Of a stretch of 64,000 bases of DNA, positions 41,719-50,745 are shown in pieces. The translations under genes and the position numbers were made by a program. The stretch is from Robertmurraya_A mangrovi (GTDB lineage Bacteria > Bacillota > Bacilli > Bacillales > Cytobacillaceae): the NCBI RefSeq assembly GCF_034427655.1, contig NZ_JAXOFX010000011.1:62001-126000 (forward strand), written 5' to 3'. Under the pieces are notes generated by a model. It was not told the origin of the DNA. It did not search any database and was given only the letters and a program-made list of their open reading frames with translations. Within the stretch, counting starts at the first letter, position 1, and every line of letters begins with the position of its first letter.

Positions 41719-43008
41719 TTATAAGTTTAGCATTTCTTCCATATCTTCTTGTGCAGTACCAATTAATTTTAAATTAAATGTCTCTTGTAAAACATTCATA
41801 ACCCCTTCAGAAATAAATTCTGGCGGCTTTGGTCCAATACGAATATCTTTAATACCTAAACGAAATAATCCTAATAGTATCGCGACTGCTTTCTGTTCAA
41901 ACCAAGATAGAACGATACTTACAGGTAGTTCGTTTATTTCACATTCGAAAGCATCTGCTAATGCTTTTGCAATTTTTACAGTCGAACCAGAGTTATTACA
42001 TTGCCCCAAATCGATATAACGAGGAATATTTGTACCTGGAACCACTCCATAATCCACATCGTTAAAGCGGAACTTCCCACATGAAGTTGTTAAAATAACC
42101 GTTTCCGGTGGTAAAGAAGTTGCTAGTTCACGGTAGTATTCTCCACCTTTACCTGGAGCATCGCAACCAGCAATAACAAAGAAACGTTTGATTTTTCCTT
42201 CTTTGACAGCAGCGATTACCTCTGGTGCTAAACCAAGAACCGTTTCATGGTGGAAGCCAGTTAATAAAGTTTCTTCTGAATCAATATTTGCTTCAGGTAA
42301 TTCTAGTGCTCTCTCAATTAATGGAGAAAAATCATCATTTTCAATTTTCAACACATTTTCAAGACCAGCAACTTCGTAAGAGAACATGCGATCCGCATAT
42401 GAACCTTTAATTGGCATCACGCAGTTTGTTGTTGCGAGTATTGCACCAGGGAACTTCTCAAATAAACGACGTTGATCATACCAAGCTTTTCCGATGTTTC
42501 CTTTTAAGTGAGGGAATTTCTTTAAAGCCGGATATCCGTGTGCCGGTAACATTTCTGAGTGTGTATAAATATTGATACCTTTTCCTTCCGTTTGCTTTAA
42601 TAATTGCTCTAAAGCAAATAAGTTATGGCCAGTAACGATGATACACTTACCTTCAATTTTGTTTTGTGATACACGGATCGGTTCTGGAATACCTAAAAGT
42701 TTCGTATGAGCTTCATCTAATACTTCCATCATACGAACGGCTGATTGACCTACTTTCATGGCCATTTCAATATGTTCTTGAACGTTAAAGTTTGAATTCG
42801 TTAAAGTCAGATATAAAGCTTCATGAGTAGTAGCATCGACAAATGGATCAGTATATCCTAATTGATTTGCATGGGTACGGTAAGCAGCAATACCTTTTAG
42901 ACCAAAAATAATGGTGTCTTGTAAACTTGCAATTGTCTCATCTTTACCACACACACCAACGACCTTGCATCCCCCTGTTGGCGTTTGTTCACATTGATAA
43001 CAGAACAT
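41719..43008 (-). CDS. hcp: Hybrid cluster protein (hydroxylamine reductase)
   Basis: A 429-residue Hcp. The N-terminal iron-sulfur ligands are in MFCYQCEQTPTGGCKVVGVCGKDE (positions 3, 6, 14 and 20 of the protein), and hybrid-cluster ligands lie in TGHNLFALEQ, TTNCVMP, AGCDAPGKGG, TTSCGKFRF and GQCNNSGS. It is about 110 residues shorter than the E. coli-type enzyme, which fits the shorter class of Hcp with an internal deletion. Hcp reduces NO or hydroxylamine and counters nitrosative stress. A perfect Crp/Fnr palindrome is placed upstream, and a Crp/Fnr regulator is convergent. Confidence 0.93.
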   Translation of the reverse strand: MFCYQCEQTPTGGCKVVGVCGKDETIASLQDTIIFGLKGIAAYRTHANQLGYTDPFVDATTHEALYLTLTNSNFNVQEHIEMAMKVGQSAVRMMEVLDEAHTKLLGIPEPIRVSQNKIEGKCIIVTGHNLFALEQLLKQTEGKGINIYTHSEMLPAHGYPALKKFPHLKGNIGKAWYDQRRLFEKFPGAILATTNCVMPIKGSYADRMFSYEVAGLENVLKIENDDFSPLIERALELPEANIDSEETLLTGFHHETVLGLAPEVIAAVKEGKIKRFFVIAGCDAPGKGGEYYRELATSLPPETVILTTSCGKFRFNDVDYGVVPGTNIPRYIDLGQCNNSGSTVKIAKALADAFECEINELPVSIVLSWFEQKAVAILLGLFRLGIKDIRIGPKPPEFISEGVMNVLQETFNLKLIGTAQEDMEEMLNL

Positions 43009-43042
43009 GTTAGATCCCCTCTTTCAATCAATTTCTGTTAAC

Positions 43043-43085
43043 AGCATAACTCGCTCTTGATGCAAAAGGTGTGATGTACATCACA
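43043..43085 (-). promoter_or_regulatory. Crp/Fnr-type operator and promoter of hcp
   Basis: TGTGATGTACATCACA (43070-43085) is a perfect 16-bp palindrome that matches TGTGA-N6-TCACA at all ten defined bases. On the minus strand TATGCT (43048-43043) is a plausible -10; a start seven bases on (about 43036) puts the operator centre at -41.5. This is the position for class II activation by Crp/Fnr proteins. Confidence 0.8.
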
Positions 43086-43226
43086 ACCAGTTGGATTGTC
43101 AAAAAACGTTCATATTCTCTTCAAAAGACATTCAAAAAAGCAAAAACATGAAAATTACTAGGCACCCTTAGTAAAAGATTGAATATCGTATAGGGAATTA
43201 ATCTGACCTGAGAGGAGCTTAAATGT

Positions 43227-43709
43227 ATGTCTAAAAACCTTTCTAACGGCCCTAATAAAAGAGACAGAAATGAGCCTTTTGGAGATTTAATAAGAACAAT
43301 GAATGATTTTTTTCAGGAGAAACCGGTTAAAGGAATATTACAAAGTATCGACGAGTTCTTCAAAACTCCATTTCCTCCTATATCGTCCTTCCCTTTAGAT
43401 GTAGTAGAAATGGAAAATGAACATATTGTGACAGCTGAATTACCGGGAATTAAAAGAGAGAATATTCATATCGATGTGCTAGGCAATTACTTAACGATAT
43501 CAGTAAAGAATGGAGAAATCATTACAGAAGAAGATGACATTAATAAAACGTATCGAAGAAAACAAACTTTCCAGCAAATGTCTAGAACAGTAAGCTTGAC
43601 CCACCCTATTAACGAAAAAAAAGTAAAAGCCTCGTATCAAGATGGTTTACTTAAAGTTCGTATCCCTAAACAAAAAGGAAAGAAAATTGACATATTAGAT
43701 CAGATTTAG
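43227..43709 (+). CDS. Hsp20/alpha-crystallin family small heat shock protein
   Basis: A 160-residue chaperone with an N-terminal arm of about 55 residues, an alpha-crystallin domain (about 58-145: PLDVVEMENEHIVTAELPGI at its start, ASYQDGLLKVRIPK at its end) and a short tail. It contains the conserved A-x-x-x-n-G-v-L pattern as ASYQDGLLKV. It holds unfolded proteins. There is no CIRCE element upstream. The ATG is preceded by GAGAGGAGC. It is transcribed divergently from hcp and ends at its own terminator. Confidence 0.88.
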   Translation: MSKNLSNGPNKRDRNEPFGDLIRTMNDFFQEKPVKGILQSIDEFFKTPFPPISSFPLDVVEMENEHIVTAELPGIKRENIHIDVLGNYLTISVKNGEIITEEDDINKTYRRKQTFQQMSRTVSLTHPINEKKVKASYQDGLLKVRIPKQKGKKIDILDQI

Positions 43710-43732
43710 AGTAACCTCTCTATACACATAGA

Positions 43733-43765
43733 AAAAGCGGCTTTGGGTAGCCGCTTTTCTTCTTG
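43733..43765 (+). terminator. Intrinsic terminator of the Hsp20 gene
   Basis: AAAAGCGGCT pairs perfectly with AGCCGCTTTT around six bases, then TCTTCTTG. Confidence 0.85.
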
Positions 43766-43795
43766 TTTTACTTTGTAATGTGTAATGAATAATAA

Positions 43796-44440
43796 TTAAA
43801 CTTTAAATATACCACCTATCCCTTTTACCATCGAGGAAACTTGCGTGAATGCATTCATCATTTGTCCAGCCGTATCCACCATCTTATTAAAATCTAAATT
43901 TCCATCTTGTGTTTTAAAAGAATTTAAGATAGACTGCATCCCTGATGGGGGTCTTGGAAAGGCAGACTGTTTCGGATATGGATTCATATATGGAATGTTA
44001 TTGCCTAAGAATGCAGGATTATTACTTGGTCCCGAATAAGATTCCTCTATTTGCTGCAACGGATTTTGATAGATTGTCTGAGTATTAGATTTCTTCTTAT
44101 TCGCATTTTGGGAGAATGACTCAACATTCCCTTCCCCTTGGAACCCATTAAAGTTACCCATAAATGATGGGTATGAAGGGTAGTTTCCCGAAAAAGGTTG
44201 TAGAGAATTCGGCATTCCATTCATATAACCTAAGTAATTATTAGACTGGTTCATAGAAGGCATTTGATATGGATTCACGTTTTGATACCCGCTCCACTGT
44301 TGATTACCATTTAACTGTGGGATAGGTTGTTGCCTCACATTATGATTGTTTGGATAGTAGGAACTCGCGTTATCTCCATAAACATTGTAGGGAGACTGTT
44401 GTGGAAAAAAATGTACTTTTTTTCGGCCAAACATGGGCAA
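43796..44440 (-). CDS. yppG: YppG-like spore coat protein
   Basis: A 214-residue Asn/Gln/Pro/Tyr-rich protein of the YppG family. The first part is low-complexity (SPYNVYGDNASSYYPNN and many Asn-Tyr-Pro segments); the last 50 residues, SILNSFKTQDGNLDFNKMV and VSSMVKGIGGIFKV, are the conserved family region and look amphipathic. B. subtilis YppG is shorter (about 125 residues). It is a likely coat component. Flanking genes (yppF on the other side) match B. subtilis. Confidence 0.82.
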   Translation of the reverse strand: MPMFGRKKVHFFPQQSPYNVYGDNASSYYPNNHNVRQQPIPQLNGNQQWSGYQNVNPYQMPSMNQSNNYLGYMNGMPNSLQPFSGNYPSYPSFMGNFNGFQGEGNVESFSQNANKKKSNTQTIYQNPLQQIEESYSGPSNNPAFLGNNIPYMNPYPKQSAFPRPPSGMQSILNSFKTQDGNLDFNKMVDTAGQMMNAFTQVSSMVKGIGGIFKV

Positions 44441-44731
44441 ACATCCTCCTTATTTCTTCGCTACTACACCTTATGAATCATTAGCCTATTCGGTGAATAA
44501 AGAGGGAGTTTTTTATATGCTGCCATTTACTGATCAATATTTATGGTCAAAAATTTTTTCTGAAAATCCCTATTTTTTTGACTTTGTCTAACAGTAGGAA
44601 ATACTGTCGGAAGTCTCAATTTTATAAAAACAGAGATATATTTTTATTCATGATACGATATAAATAGGATACAAAACATCATCGGAGTCTATCACCCAAG
44701 CAACTCGTAAAACAAGTGAGGAGGAGTACGT

Positions 44732-44932
44732 ATGAAAGTTCACGAACTAAAAGAAATGTTTATGAAAATTAGAAACTATACTACTGAAAATCCAAACGAA
44801 TTATTAGACTTTGCTAAGAAGGCATATGTTTGTAATGAAATTTCTATTAGCCAATACAGAAAAGTGGTTTGTGAACTAGAAGCCTATGGTGCAGAGCTTC
44901 CTAAAGATGAAAAAGAAAATTGCTTAAGTTAA
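44732..44932 (+). CDS. yppF: YppF family protein
   Basis: A 66-residue protein of unknown function: MKVHELKEMFMKIRNYTTEN at the start, then NELLDFAKKAYVCNEIS, which are typical of the YppF family found only in Bacillaceae. Predicted to be helical. AGGAGGAG lies seven bases before the ATG. A terminator follows. It lies divergent from yppG and convergent with yppE, as in B. subtilis. Confidence 0.85.
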   Translation: MKVHELKEMFMKIRNYTTENPNELLDFAKKAYVCNEISISQYRKVVCELEAYGAELPKDEKENCLS

Positions 44933-44936
44933 TCAT

Positions 44937-44962
44937 AAAAGCTCCCTAGTGGAGTTTTTTTG
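44937..44962 (+). terminator. Intrinsic terminator of yppF
   Basis: AAAAGCTCC pairs with GGAGTTTTT (one wobble) across a five-base loop, with seven T in all. Confidence 0.75.
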
Positions 44963-44985
44963 TAACTAAATTTATAACGATGTAT

Positions 44986-45354
44986 TTATTCTCTTTTTTC
45001 AAGTTCAGCCAATAGTACTTTTAGGATGTATTGTACAGATTGTAAGTAATTAATAAATCTTGTTCGACTTGTATCAGAGTAAAAAGCTTGGATCGAGAGA
45101 GTCTCAATTTGTTCGTGTGTTGATTCAATTTGCTTTACATAAATGTTTTTCGGTCTTGTCTGGAGGACCCATTTAGTCGCTACGTCTTTCCACTGATCAT
45201 TTACTAGCTTAACTTCATCAGCAAAGGGTTTCACCTCATGAAAAAAATCTCCTTTTGTACCGTTTTCCTTAGCGTAAGTAAATTTATTTAAAAATACTTC
45301 TGTGTATTCTAAAATTATTATTGTAAGTTGCTTAATGTTTGTTTCCATAATCAT
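44986..45354 (-). CDS. yppE: YppE family protein (DUF1798)
   Basis: A helical protein of about 122 residues, close to the 123 of B. subtilis YppE. I place the start at the ATG at 45354 (MIMETNIKQ) because GGAAAGGA is about five bases upstream; a longer frame to 45405 adds residues not expected in the family. Recognisable segments are FFHEVKPFADEV, WKDVATKWVLQTRP and RFINYLQSVQYILKVLLAEL. B. subtilis YppE is a five-helix bundle of unknown function. Confidence 0.83.
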   Translation of the reverse strand: MIMETNIKQLTIIILEYTEVFLNKFTYAKENGTKGDFFHEVKPFADEVKLVNDQWKDVATKWVLQTRPKNIYVKQIESTHEQIETLSIQAFYSDTSRTRFINYLQSVQYILKVLLAELEKRE

Positions 45355-45459
45355 TATTTCCTTTCCAAATTCAATGATATTGAACATTAGTATTTCAAGG
45401 TTCACTAAATTTTAACAAAAGTATTTATCTCTTTAAAGTAATGTGCTTGTATGTGAAAT

Positions 45460-45486
45460 AGCACGTACATCCATTTTGTACGTGCT
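45460..45486. repeat. Perfect inverted repeat upstream of yppE and downstream of the 82-aa gene
   Basis: AGCACGTACA pairs with TGTACGTGCT around a short loop. The T-run is poor on either strand, so it could be a weak terminator for the minus-strand gene ending at 45576 or an operator. Confidence 0.5.
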
Positions 45487-45575
45487 AAAAAATCTTATTC
45501 TTGTTGGAGTGCGTGATTATACCCGTTGATTTCCATGTATGTGTGGACTAAGGGACAAGTTTTATAAGAGTAGAA

Positions 45576-45824
45576 TTAAGCAAAAATACTTTGGCCAATT
45601 TCTCTTCTTAATGGTTTTGGGGCAGCCTTTGTTTTTGAGTTTAAGCTATTTTCAAATTTAACAATTTTAGTTTCACAATTTGATACTTTTGACATTTGTT
45701 CTTCTATTAAACTTTGTCTACGGTCTGAAAGGTTTTCCTCTAGTGTCTGTTCTAATTCCTCAAGTTGATCGTAAATCTCCGTAAGCATGGATAATAATTC
45801 TTCCTTATTTACTCTTTTCTCCAC
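45576..45824 (-). CDS. Hypothetical coiled-coil protein, 82 aa (YppD position)
   Basis: A small acidic protein whose first 60 residues form a coiled coil (LTEIYDQLEELEQTLEENL and LIEEQMSKVSNCETKIVKFE), followed by a basic end KAAPKPLRREIGQSIFA. The GTG start at 45824 has GGAGGAG six bases upstream. It lies where B. subtilis has yppD, but I cannot confirm sequence similarity from memory, so no symbol is given. The gene is transcribed toward yppE. Confidence 0.7.
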   Translation of the reverse strand: MEKRVNKEELLSMLTEIYDQLEELEQTLEENLSDRRQSLIEEQMSKVSNCETKIVKFENSLNSKTKAAPKPLRREIGQSIFA

Positions 45825-46089
45825 TTATAACTCCTCCTTATAATCCAATCAATGTTATTCATTTTATTTTTATTAATTAAAAATTTAATTTTGTTTAGTT
45901 GTTCAAGAGATAATTTCGCCCTTTTATATACGGTTCCTTCATGCTTGACAAAACTAGAAGTAATTCGGCAAAGAAAGTAATATTTTTCAAAATAACCCCA
46001 ACAATTCGACATCAGTAATATGCTTGAACAATTGCTGCAGCGAATGAAAGTTTATTTGCCTGAACAAACTAAAGTTGGAGGTGTTAGTG

Positions 46090-46197
46090 ATGAAACAAGA
46101 GGAAAAAAAGAACAATGTTCAACCTAGTAAAAATGAAGAGAAAAAGCCTGGTTATGGTGACAAGAAGTTAGAAGGTCCAGATCGCCCTTCTACTTAA
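46090..46197 (+). CDS. sspM: Small acid-soluble spore protein M (SspM)
   Basis: A 35-residue hydrophilic protein, MKQEEKKNNVQPSKNEEKKP, ending KKLEGPDRPST. The C-terminus matches the KKLGGPNRPST end of B. subtilis SspM, and the location next to yppC is the same. GGAGG is eight bases before the ATG and a terminator shared with yppC follows five bases after the stop. It would be made in the forespore (sigma-G). Confidence 0.78.
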   Translation: MKQEEKKNNVQPSKNEEKKPGYGDKKLEGPDRPST

Positions 46198-46201
46198 GTA
46201 T

Positions 46202-46228
46202 AAAAAGCAAGGGCTACCCTTGCTTTTT
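46202..46228 (+). terminator. Bidirectional terminator between sspM and yppC
   Basis: AAAAAGCAAGGG pairs perfectly with CCCTTGCTTTTT across three bases. The last codons of yppC lie in its right arm. Confidence 0.9.
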
Positions 46229-47206
46229 ATTGTGTAGCATTAGATTTATACAATCATTTACACTCGCAGCTAGGTGTATTTCCAGCTGCTTTTTTTCATA
46301 CCATTTTGTGATACGTATAGGATGGCGATGATTTATTTTTCGAGAAAACCACTTCTGCTTCGTTTTATTTTCCTTTGACCAATCCCTATATTCACTAATG
46401 TGGTGTTTGACAACCGGAAACGTGGCACGTAGATATGGGGTAGTAGTGGTTGGCCTTTTTTCTAAATATTGTTCATAATCTCCCCTCGAACCAGTGTGCT
46501 TAGTTTTTTCCGCAAATTCAAAAATGCTAGGGTAATTTTTAGGATTGAATAAAATGTCTGCTAACCTTTTTCCTAAATCAATTCTCTTATCAACGGACCG
46601 AAAGCCATTTACACTCGCCCCAAACAATTGACCACTACAGGTCGGAAATAATACAGCGCTGAAATGGAACCAGTCTTGAAGAGAGAACAACATTGAATGG
46701 AATACTCGTTTTTTATAAATAGGATGTTGCATAACCGGTTTTTGGATTACGTTTTGTTCATTTATTATTAATGCGTACATTAATCTAAGATCGTCCCTAT
46801 GAGTCCAATAAAAGTTCCATTCCCTTTCCATAAAAGAAGAAACATGAAAATATTTTAATAAGTGAAACATTGGACGATTTATTTTCGTCGAATAATGATA
46901 GAGGAGTAACTGTGGAAATGCATCCTGGAATATTAACCAATTGGCTCTTTCATATGTTAAGAATAATCGCTCTCTAAAATTAGGTTTAAGTAATTTGGGA
47001 AAGACGGCACCTTCTAAGTCACACATGTTATAACCAGCATTACGGGAAACCATACTCGCTAAAAAGGACCAGACAATATTTTTATGCTGTTTATAATAGG
47101 AAAAATATCGATTTGTTCTAGAAATATTATCTTTATTGTAGAGAAAAGTTTCCTTTTCAATCATTTGAATGATTTCTTTCTCAGAATATAATGAGTTTAT
47201 TAACAT
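46214..47206 (-). CDS. yppC: YppC family protein (DUF2515)
   Basis: A 330-residue protein close in size to B. subtilis YppC (320). Aromatic-rich throughout (WSFLASMVSRNAGYNMCDLEG near residue 50; HSMLFSLQDWFHFSAVLFPT near 185). It has no obvious membrane helix or catalytic motif and no known function. The last codons extend into the terminator shared with sspM. It is divergent from recU, with a 234-bp region between the start codons. Confidence 0.83.
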   Translation of the reverse strand: MLINSLYSEKEIIQMIEKETFLYNKDNISRTNRYFSYYKQHKNIVWSFLASMVSRNAGYNMCDLEGAVFPKLLKPNFRERLFLTYERANWLIFQDAFPQLLLYHYSTKINRPMFHLLKYFHVSSFMEREWNFYWTHRDDLRLMYALIINEQNVIQKPVMQHPIYKKRVFHSMLFSLQDWFHFSAVLFPTCSGQLFGASVNGFRSVDKRIDLGKRLADILFNPKNYPSIFEFAEKTKHTGSRGDYEQYLEKRPTTTTPYLRATFPVVKHHISEYRDWSKENKTKQKWFSRKINHRHPIRITKWYEKKQLEIHLAASVNDCINLMLHNKKQG

Positions 47207-47440
47207 AATGTGTGATTCGTTCCTCTCACATACTTTCTATTTAGAATTTCATAACTAAGTTTTTTTATACGATATGGCCATTTTAATGATCCTGGTTATT
47301 AATCAAGGAAGACAAGTGAAAACATATTTTTTCATGGGTATTGATAAAAGTAACAGCTACCTAAAGTTTTAAGAAAAGAGCCTTATTCAACAAAAGACTG
47401 TTAACGTGTTATGATAGTTAATAGTTTGTGAGGTGTCTAG

Positions 47441-48064
47441 ATGAAATTTCATTACCCAAACGGAAAGAAGTTTATTCCGCTGCAACAAAAAACAACAAGC
47501 ATCAAAAAGACAAAAGACAAAGACGGAACCTACGGAAATAGAGGGATGACACTTGAGGAAGATTTAAATGATACGAACGCCTATTACCTTGAGCGTCAAA
47601 TTGCGGTTATTCATAAGAAGCCGACCCCTGTTCAAATTGTCCAAGTAGATTACCCGAAAAGAAGTGCAGCTGTTATTAAGGAAGCCTATTTTAAACAAGC
47701 GTCAACCACAGACTATAACGGGGTCTATAAGGGAAGATATATTGATTTTGAGGCTAAGGAAACAAAGCATGAAACTTCATTCCCTTTAAAAAATTTTCAT
47801 GAACATCAAATTCAGCATATGGAACAGGTGATTGAACAAAATGGAATTTGTTTTGTCATTATTAGATTTTCCACGACTGAAGAAGTGTATTTAATTGAAG
47901 CCAAACATTTACTACATTTTTGGAACAGAATGAATACGGGTGGGAGAAAATCAATTACGAAAGAGGAAATTATTGAATATGGTCATTCAATTCCTTTAGG
48001 TTTTCAGCCGAGAATTGACTATATAAGAATAATAGATTATCTTTATAATCCTAGTTCATACTAG
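47441..48064 (+). CDS. recU: Holliday junction resolvase RecU
   Basis: A 207-residue endonuclease that cleaves Holliday junctions during recombination and chromosome segregation. The active site is visible as KGRYIDFEAKETKHETSFPL (residues 107-126; Asp, Glu and Lys) with a Glu upstream in GMTLEEDLN. The N-terminal basic segment MKFHYPNGKKF is conserved. It lies upstream of ponA with 92 bases between, the recU-ponA pairing known in Bacillus. GAGGTG precedes the ATG. Confidence 0.95.
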   Translation: MKFHYPNGKKFIPLQQKTTSIKKTKDKDGTYGNRGMTLEEDLNDTNAYYLERQIAVIHKKPTPVQIVQVDYPKRSAAVIKEAYFKQASTTDYNGVYKGRYIDFEAKETKHETSFPLKNFHEHQIQHMEQVIEQNGICFVIIRFSTTEEVYLIEAKHLLHFWNRMNTGGRKSITKEEIIEYGHSIPLGFQPRIDYIRIIDYLYNPSSY

Positions 48065-48156
48065 AATATTAATTAAGGATTAACGTAGAAAAAGTCGCAA
48101 GGTATGGATCCTTTAATCATTATTTTTGCTTAGCTGTTAGAAAGGATGTTACAAAT

Positions 48157-50718
48157 ATGGCAGATAAAACACAATCAAGAGAGGAGCGTCGGAAGCAACA
48201 GCAACATTCTAAAAACAAAGGGAAAAAGAAATCTAAAGGCTTAGTTAAAAAGACCTTTCTAACTCTTGTTGTTCTTGGAATTGTAGGTATGCTTGCTGGC
48301 GTTGCTACTTTTGCTTTTATGGTAAAAGATGCTCCAAAATTAGATGAAAAGTTATTAAAAGATCCTATTTCTTCTGAAGTTTTTGATATGGATAAGGAAA
48401 CGATTACTGAAATCGGTTCTGTTAAAAGAGATTATGTCGATTATGAAGACATACCGAAAATGGTTGAAAATGCATTCATTGCCGTTGAAGACTCACGTTT
48501 CTATCAACATAATGGGATAGATGTCATTCGATTAGGTGGTGCAGTTATTGCCAATATTACGGATGGCTTCGGTTCGGAAGGTGCTAGTACAATTACACAG
48601 CAAGTAGTAAAAAATTCATTTCTTTCACATGAAAAAACGATTTCACGAAAAGCACAGGAAGCTTGGTTATCCTTCCAGCTAGAAAGAAAATATACGAAAC
48701 AAGAAATTTTTGAAATGTACGTGAATAAAATCTGGATGGCTGCTGGTGGTCATGGGGTGGCCACTGCAGCAAAGGTCTACTACGGTAAGGAGCTAGATGA
48801 ATTAACTTTAGCTGAAGCTGCTTTACTTGCCGGTATGCCACAAAGTCCAGCCAACTACAACCCTTTTGAATATCCGGAAAAGGCAGAAAAGCGTAGAAAT
48901 ATCGTTCTAACCTTGATGAATAGACATGGATTTATTACAAAAGAAGAATTAGAAGAAGCCAAGAGTGTTGATGTGGTTTCTACCCTAGTAAAAGAAGAAG
49001 ATAGACCAACAGGGGATATCCCTTATGATGCGTTTATTGGGCAAGTAATTAAAGAAATTAAGAAGAAATATCCTGATTTAAATCCTTTTTCTGACGGTTT
49101 AAAAATTTATACTACCTTAGATAGAAAAGCACAGGATCACGTTGAAAACTTATTAGCTGGGAACGCAGGAGTACAATTCCCTGATAATAAATTCCAAGCT
49201 GGAATCACTCTTCTAGATACTAAGACTGGTGAAATAAGAGCACTAGGCGGAGGGCGAAATAGAAAAGGTGATTTTGGTTTTAATTTTGCTACTGATTCGA
49301 AAAGACAACCTGGTTCTACTATCAAGCCGATTTTAGATTATGGTCCTGCCATTGAGCATTTAAAATGGGGTACTTATCACATGTTAGATGATAAACCTTA
49401 TAAATACTCAACGGGTCAACCAATTAATAACTGGGATAATAAACATATGGGACCAATGACCATGAGAACAGCCTTAGCATTATCTCGAAATGTTCCTGCA
49501 TTACAAGCCATGCAAGCTGTTGGACTAGAACAATCAAAAACGTTCGCTAACGGTATAGGAATTCCTTTAAAAGAAATACATGAAGCCTACTCAATCGGTG
49601 GTCTAGGTGGTAAGCATGATAAAGGGGTATCTTCTCTTGAAATGGCTGGTGCATACAGCGCATTTGGAAATAATGGCCTATACACTGAACCTTATTCGGT
49701 TATTGAAGTGGAACTAAGAGACGGTACAAAACTTAATCTGAAGCCTGAAACAAAAGTGGCAATGCAAGACTACACTGCATTTATGGTTACTGATATGCTT
49801 AAGAGTGTTGTACAATGGGGAACTGGTACAAGAGCTAATGTACCTGGACAGCATATAGCTGGGAAAACTGGGACAACTAATTATGACAAGGCAGTTAGAG
49901 AAAAGCATAACATTCCTTGGGGAGCGGTTCCTGATTCATGGTTCGTGGGCTATACGCCAAACTATACGGCAGCGGTTTGGACTGGATACGCAAACCCTAA
50001 TAAGAATTATTTAATTGGTACTGAACAAAAAATTTCTCAAGACTTATTTAAAAACTTAATTCAGCAAGTTTCGGCTGGGGATACAGAAGATTTTACCATG
50101 CCAAATAGCGTGGAAAAGGTAAAAATCGAAAAAGGAACGATGCCAGCTAAGCTTGCTAGTGAATTTACTCCACCTGATCAAGTTTTAAATGAATATGCAG
50201 TTAAAGGCAATATTCCAACTGAAGTTTCCGAGAAATTTGATAAGCTTGAAATGCCAAGCGAGTTAAAGGCAGAATTTCTTGAAGCTTCTAACGAAATCAG
50301 CTTATCATGGCAACATGAGGGTGGAGATGGAGTACAATTTGAAGTTTATGGTGCTCTAAATGACGGAAATGAGCAATTGTTAATAACAACTACAGAAAAG
50401 TCTGTAAGTATTCCTGTAGAATATGTAGGATTCTATAGCTTTAAAGTCGTTGCGATTCGGGAAGAAATGAAGAGTGACCCAGCCACTACCACATTAGAAA
50501 TAGCTGACCCTACCACTGAAGAAGATATAGGTGAAGGAAGCGAAGACGGTACAGAGACTGATACTGGCAGTGGTGAAACTGGTAGTGGTGAGTCTGGTAG
50601 CGGTGATACTGGTGATAATGGTAGCGGTGATACTGGCACTGGTGATGATAGTACTGGGGATCATGGTACTACAGATGACGATGGAAGTACAGATGATGAA
50701 GATACGGATAATAATTAA
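48157..50718 (+). CDS. ponA: Penicillin-binding protein 1A/1B (class A PBP)
   Basis: An 853-residue bifunctional cell wall synthase. A basic cytoplasmic tail with KKKSKGLVKK precedes one transmembrane helix (about 33-55). The GT51 transglycosylase shows AVEDSRFYQHNGID and EGASTITQQ (Glu near 110 and 149); the transpeptidase shows the Ser in GSTIKP (about 388), SRN in ALSRNVPA and KTGTT (about 570). A fibronectin type III-like domain (about 700-785) and an extracellular tail rich in Gly, Ser, Thr and Asp follow. GpsB, encoded in this window, controls its placement in B. subtilis. Confidence 0.95.
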   Translation: MADKTQSREERRKQQQHSKNKGKKKSKGLVKKTFLTLVVLGIVGMLAGVATFAFMVKDAPKLDEKLLKDPISSEVFDMDKETITEIGSVKRDYVDYEDIPKMVENAFIAVEDSRFYQHNGIDVIRLGGAVIANITDGFGSEGASTITQQVVKNSFLSHEKTISRKAQEAWLSFQLERKYTKQEIFEMYVNKIWMAAGGHGVATAAKVYYGKELDELTLAEAALLAGMPQSPANYNPFEYPEKAEKRRNIVLTLMNRHGFITKEELEEAKSVDVVSTLVKEEDRPTGDIPYDAFIGQVIKEIKKKYPDLNPFSDGLKIYTTLDRKAQDHVENLLAGNAGVQFPDNKFQAGITLLDTKTGEIRALGGGRNRKGDFGFNFATDSKRQPGSTIKPILDYGPAIEHLKWGTYHMLDDKPYKYSTGQPINNWDNKHMGPMTMRTALALSRNVPALQAMQAVGLEQSKTFANGIGIPLKEIHEAYSIGGLGGKHDKGVSSLEMAGAYSAFGNNGLYTEPYSVIEVELRDGTKLNLKPETKVAMQDYTAFMVTDMLKSVVQWGTGTRANVPGQHIAGKTGTTNYDKAVREKHNIPWGAVPDSWFVGYTPNYTAAVWTGYANPNKNYLIGTEQKISQDLFKNLIQQVSAGDTEDFTMPNSVEKVKIEKGTMPAKLASEFTPPDQVLNEYAVKGNIPTEVSEKFDKLEMPSELKAEFLEASNEISLSWQHEGGDGVQFEVYGALNDGNEQLLITTTEKSVSIPVEYVGFYSFKVVAIREEMKSDPATTTLEIADPTTEEDIGEGSEDGTETDTGSGETGSGESGSGDTGDNGSGDTGTGDDSTGDHGTTDDDGSTDDEDTDNN

Positions 50719-50745
50719 TAGCTGAAAAATTCTACTTTAATGAAC

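Noticed and set aside
43090..43226. CIRCE or sigma-B control of the Hsp20 gene
   Set aside because: There is no TTAGCACTC-N9-GAGTGCTAA palindrome; a GGGAAT sequence is present but no GTTT-type -35 at the right distance.
45809..46012. 67-codon minus-strand open frame upstream of the 82-aa gene
   Set aside because: Its 3' end covers the ribosome site and start of the better-supported gene at 45824, it has no good ribosome site, and its residue composition is that of AT-rich noncoding DNA.
50433..50725. Low-complexity open frames over the ponA tail
   Set aside because: They are shadows of the repetitive triplets in the ponA frame.
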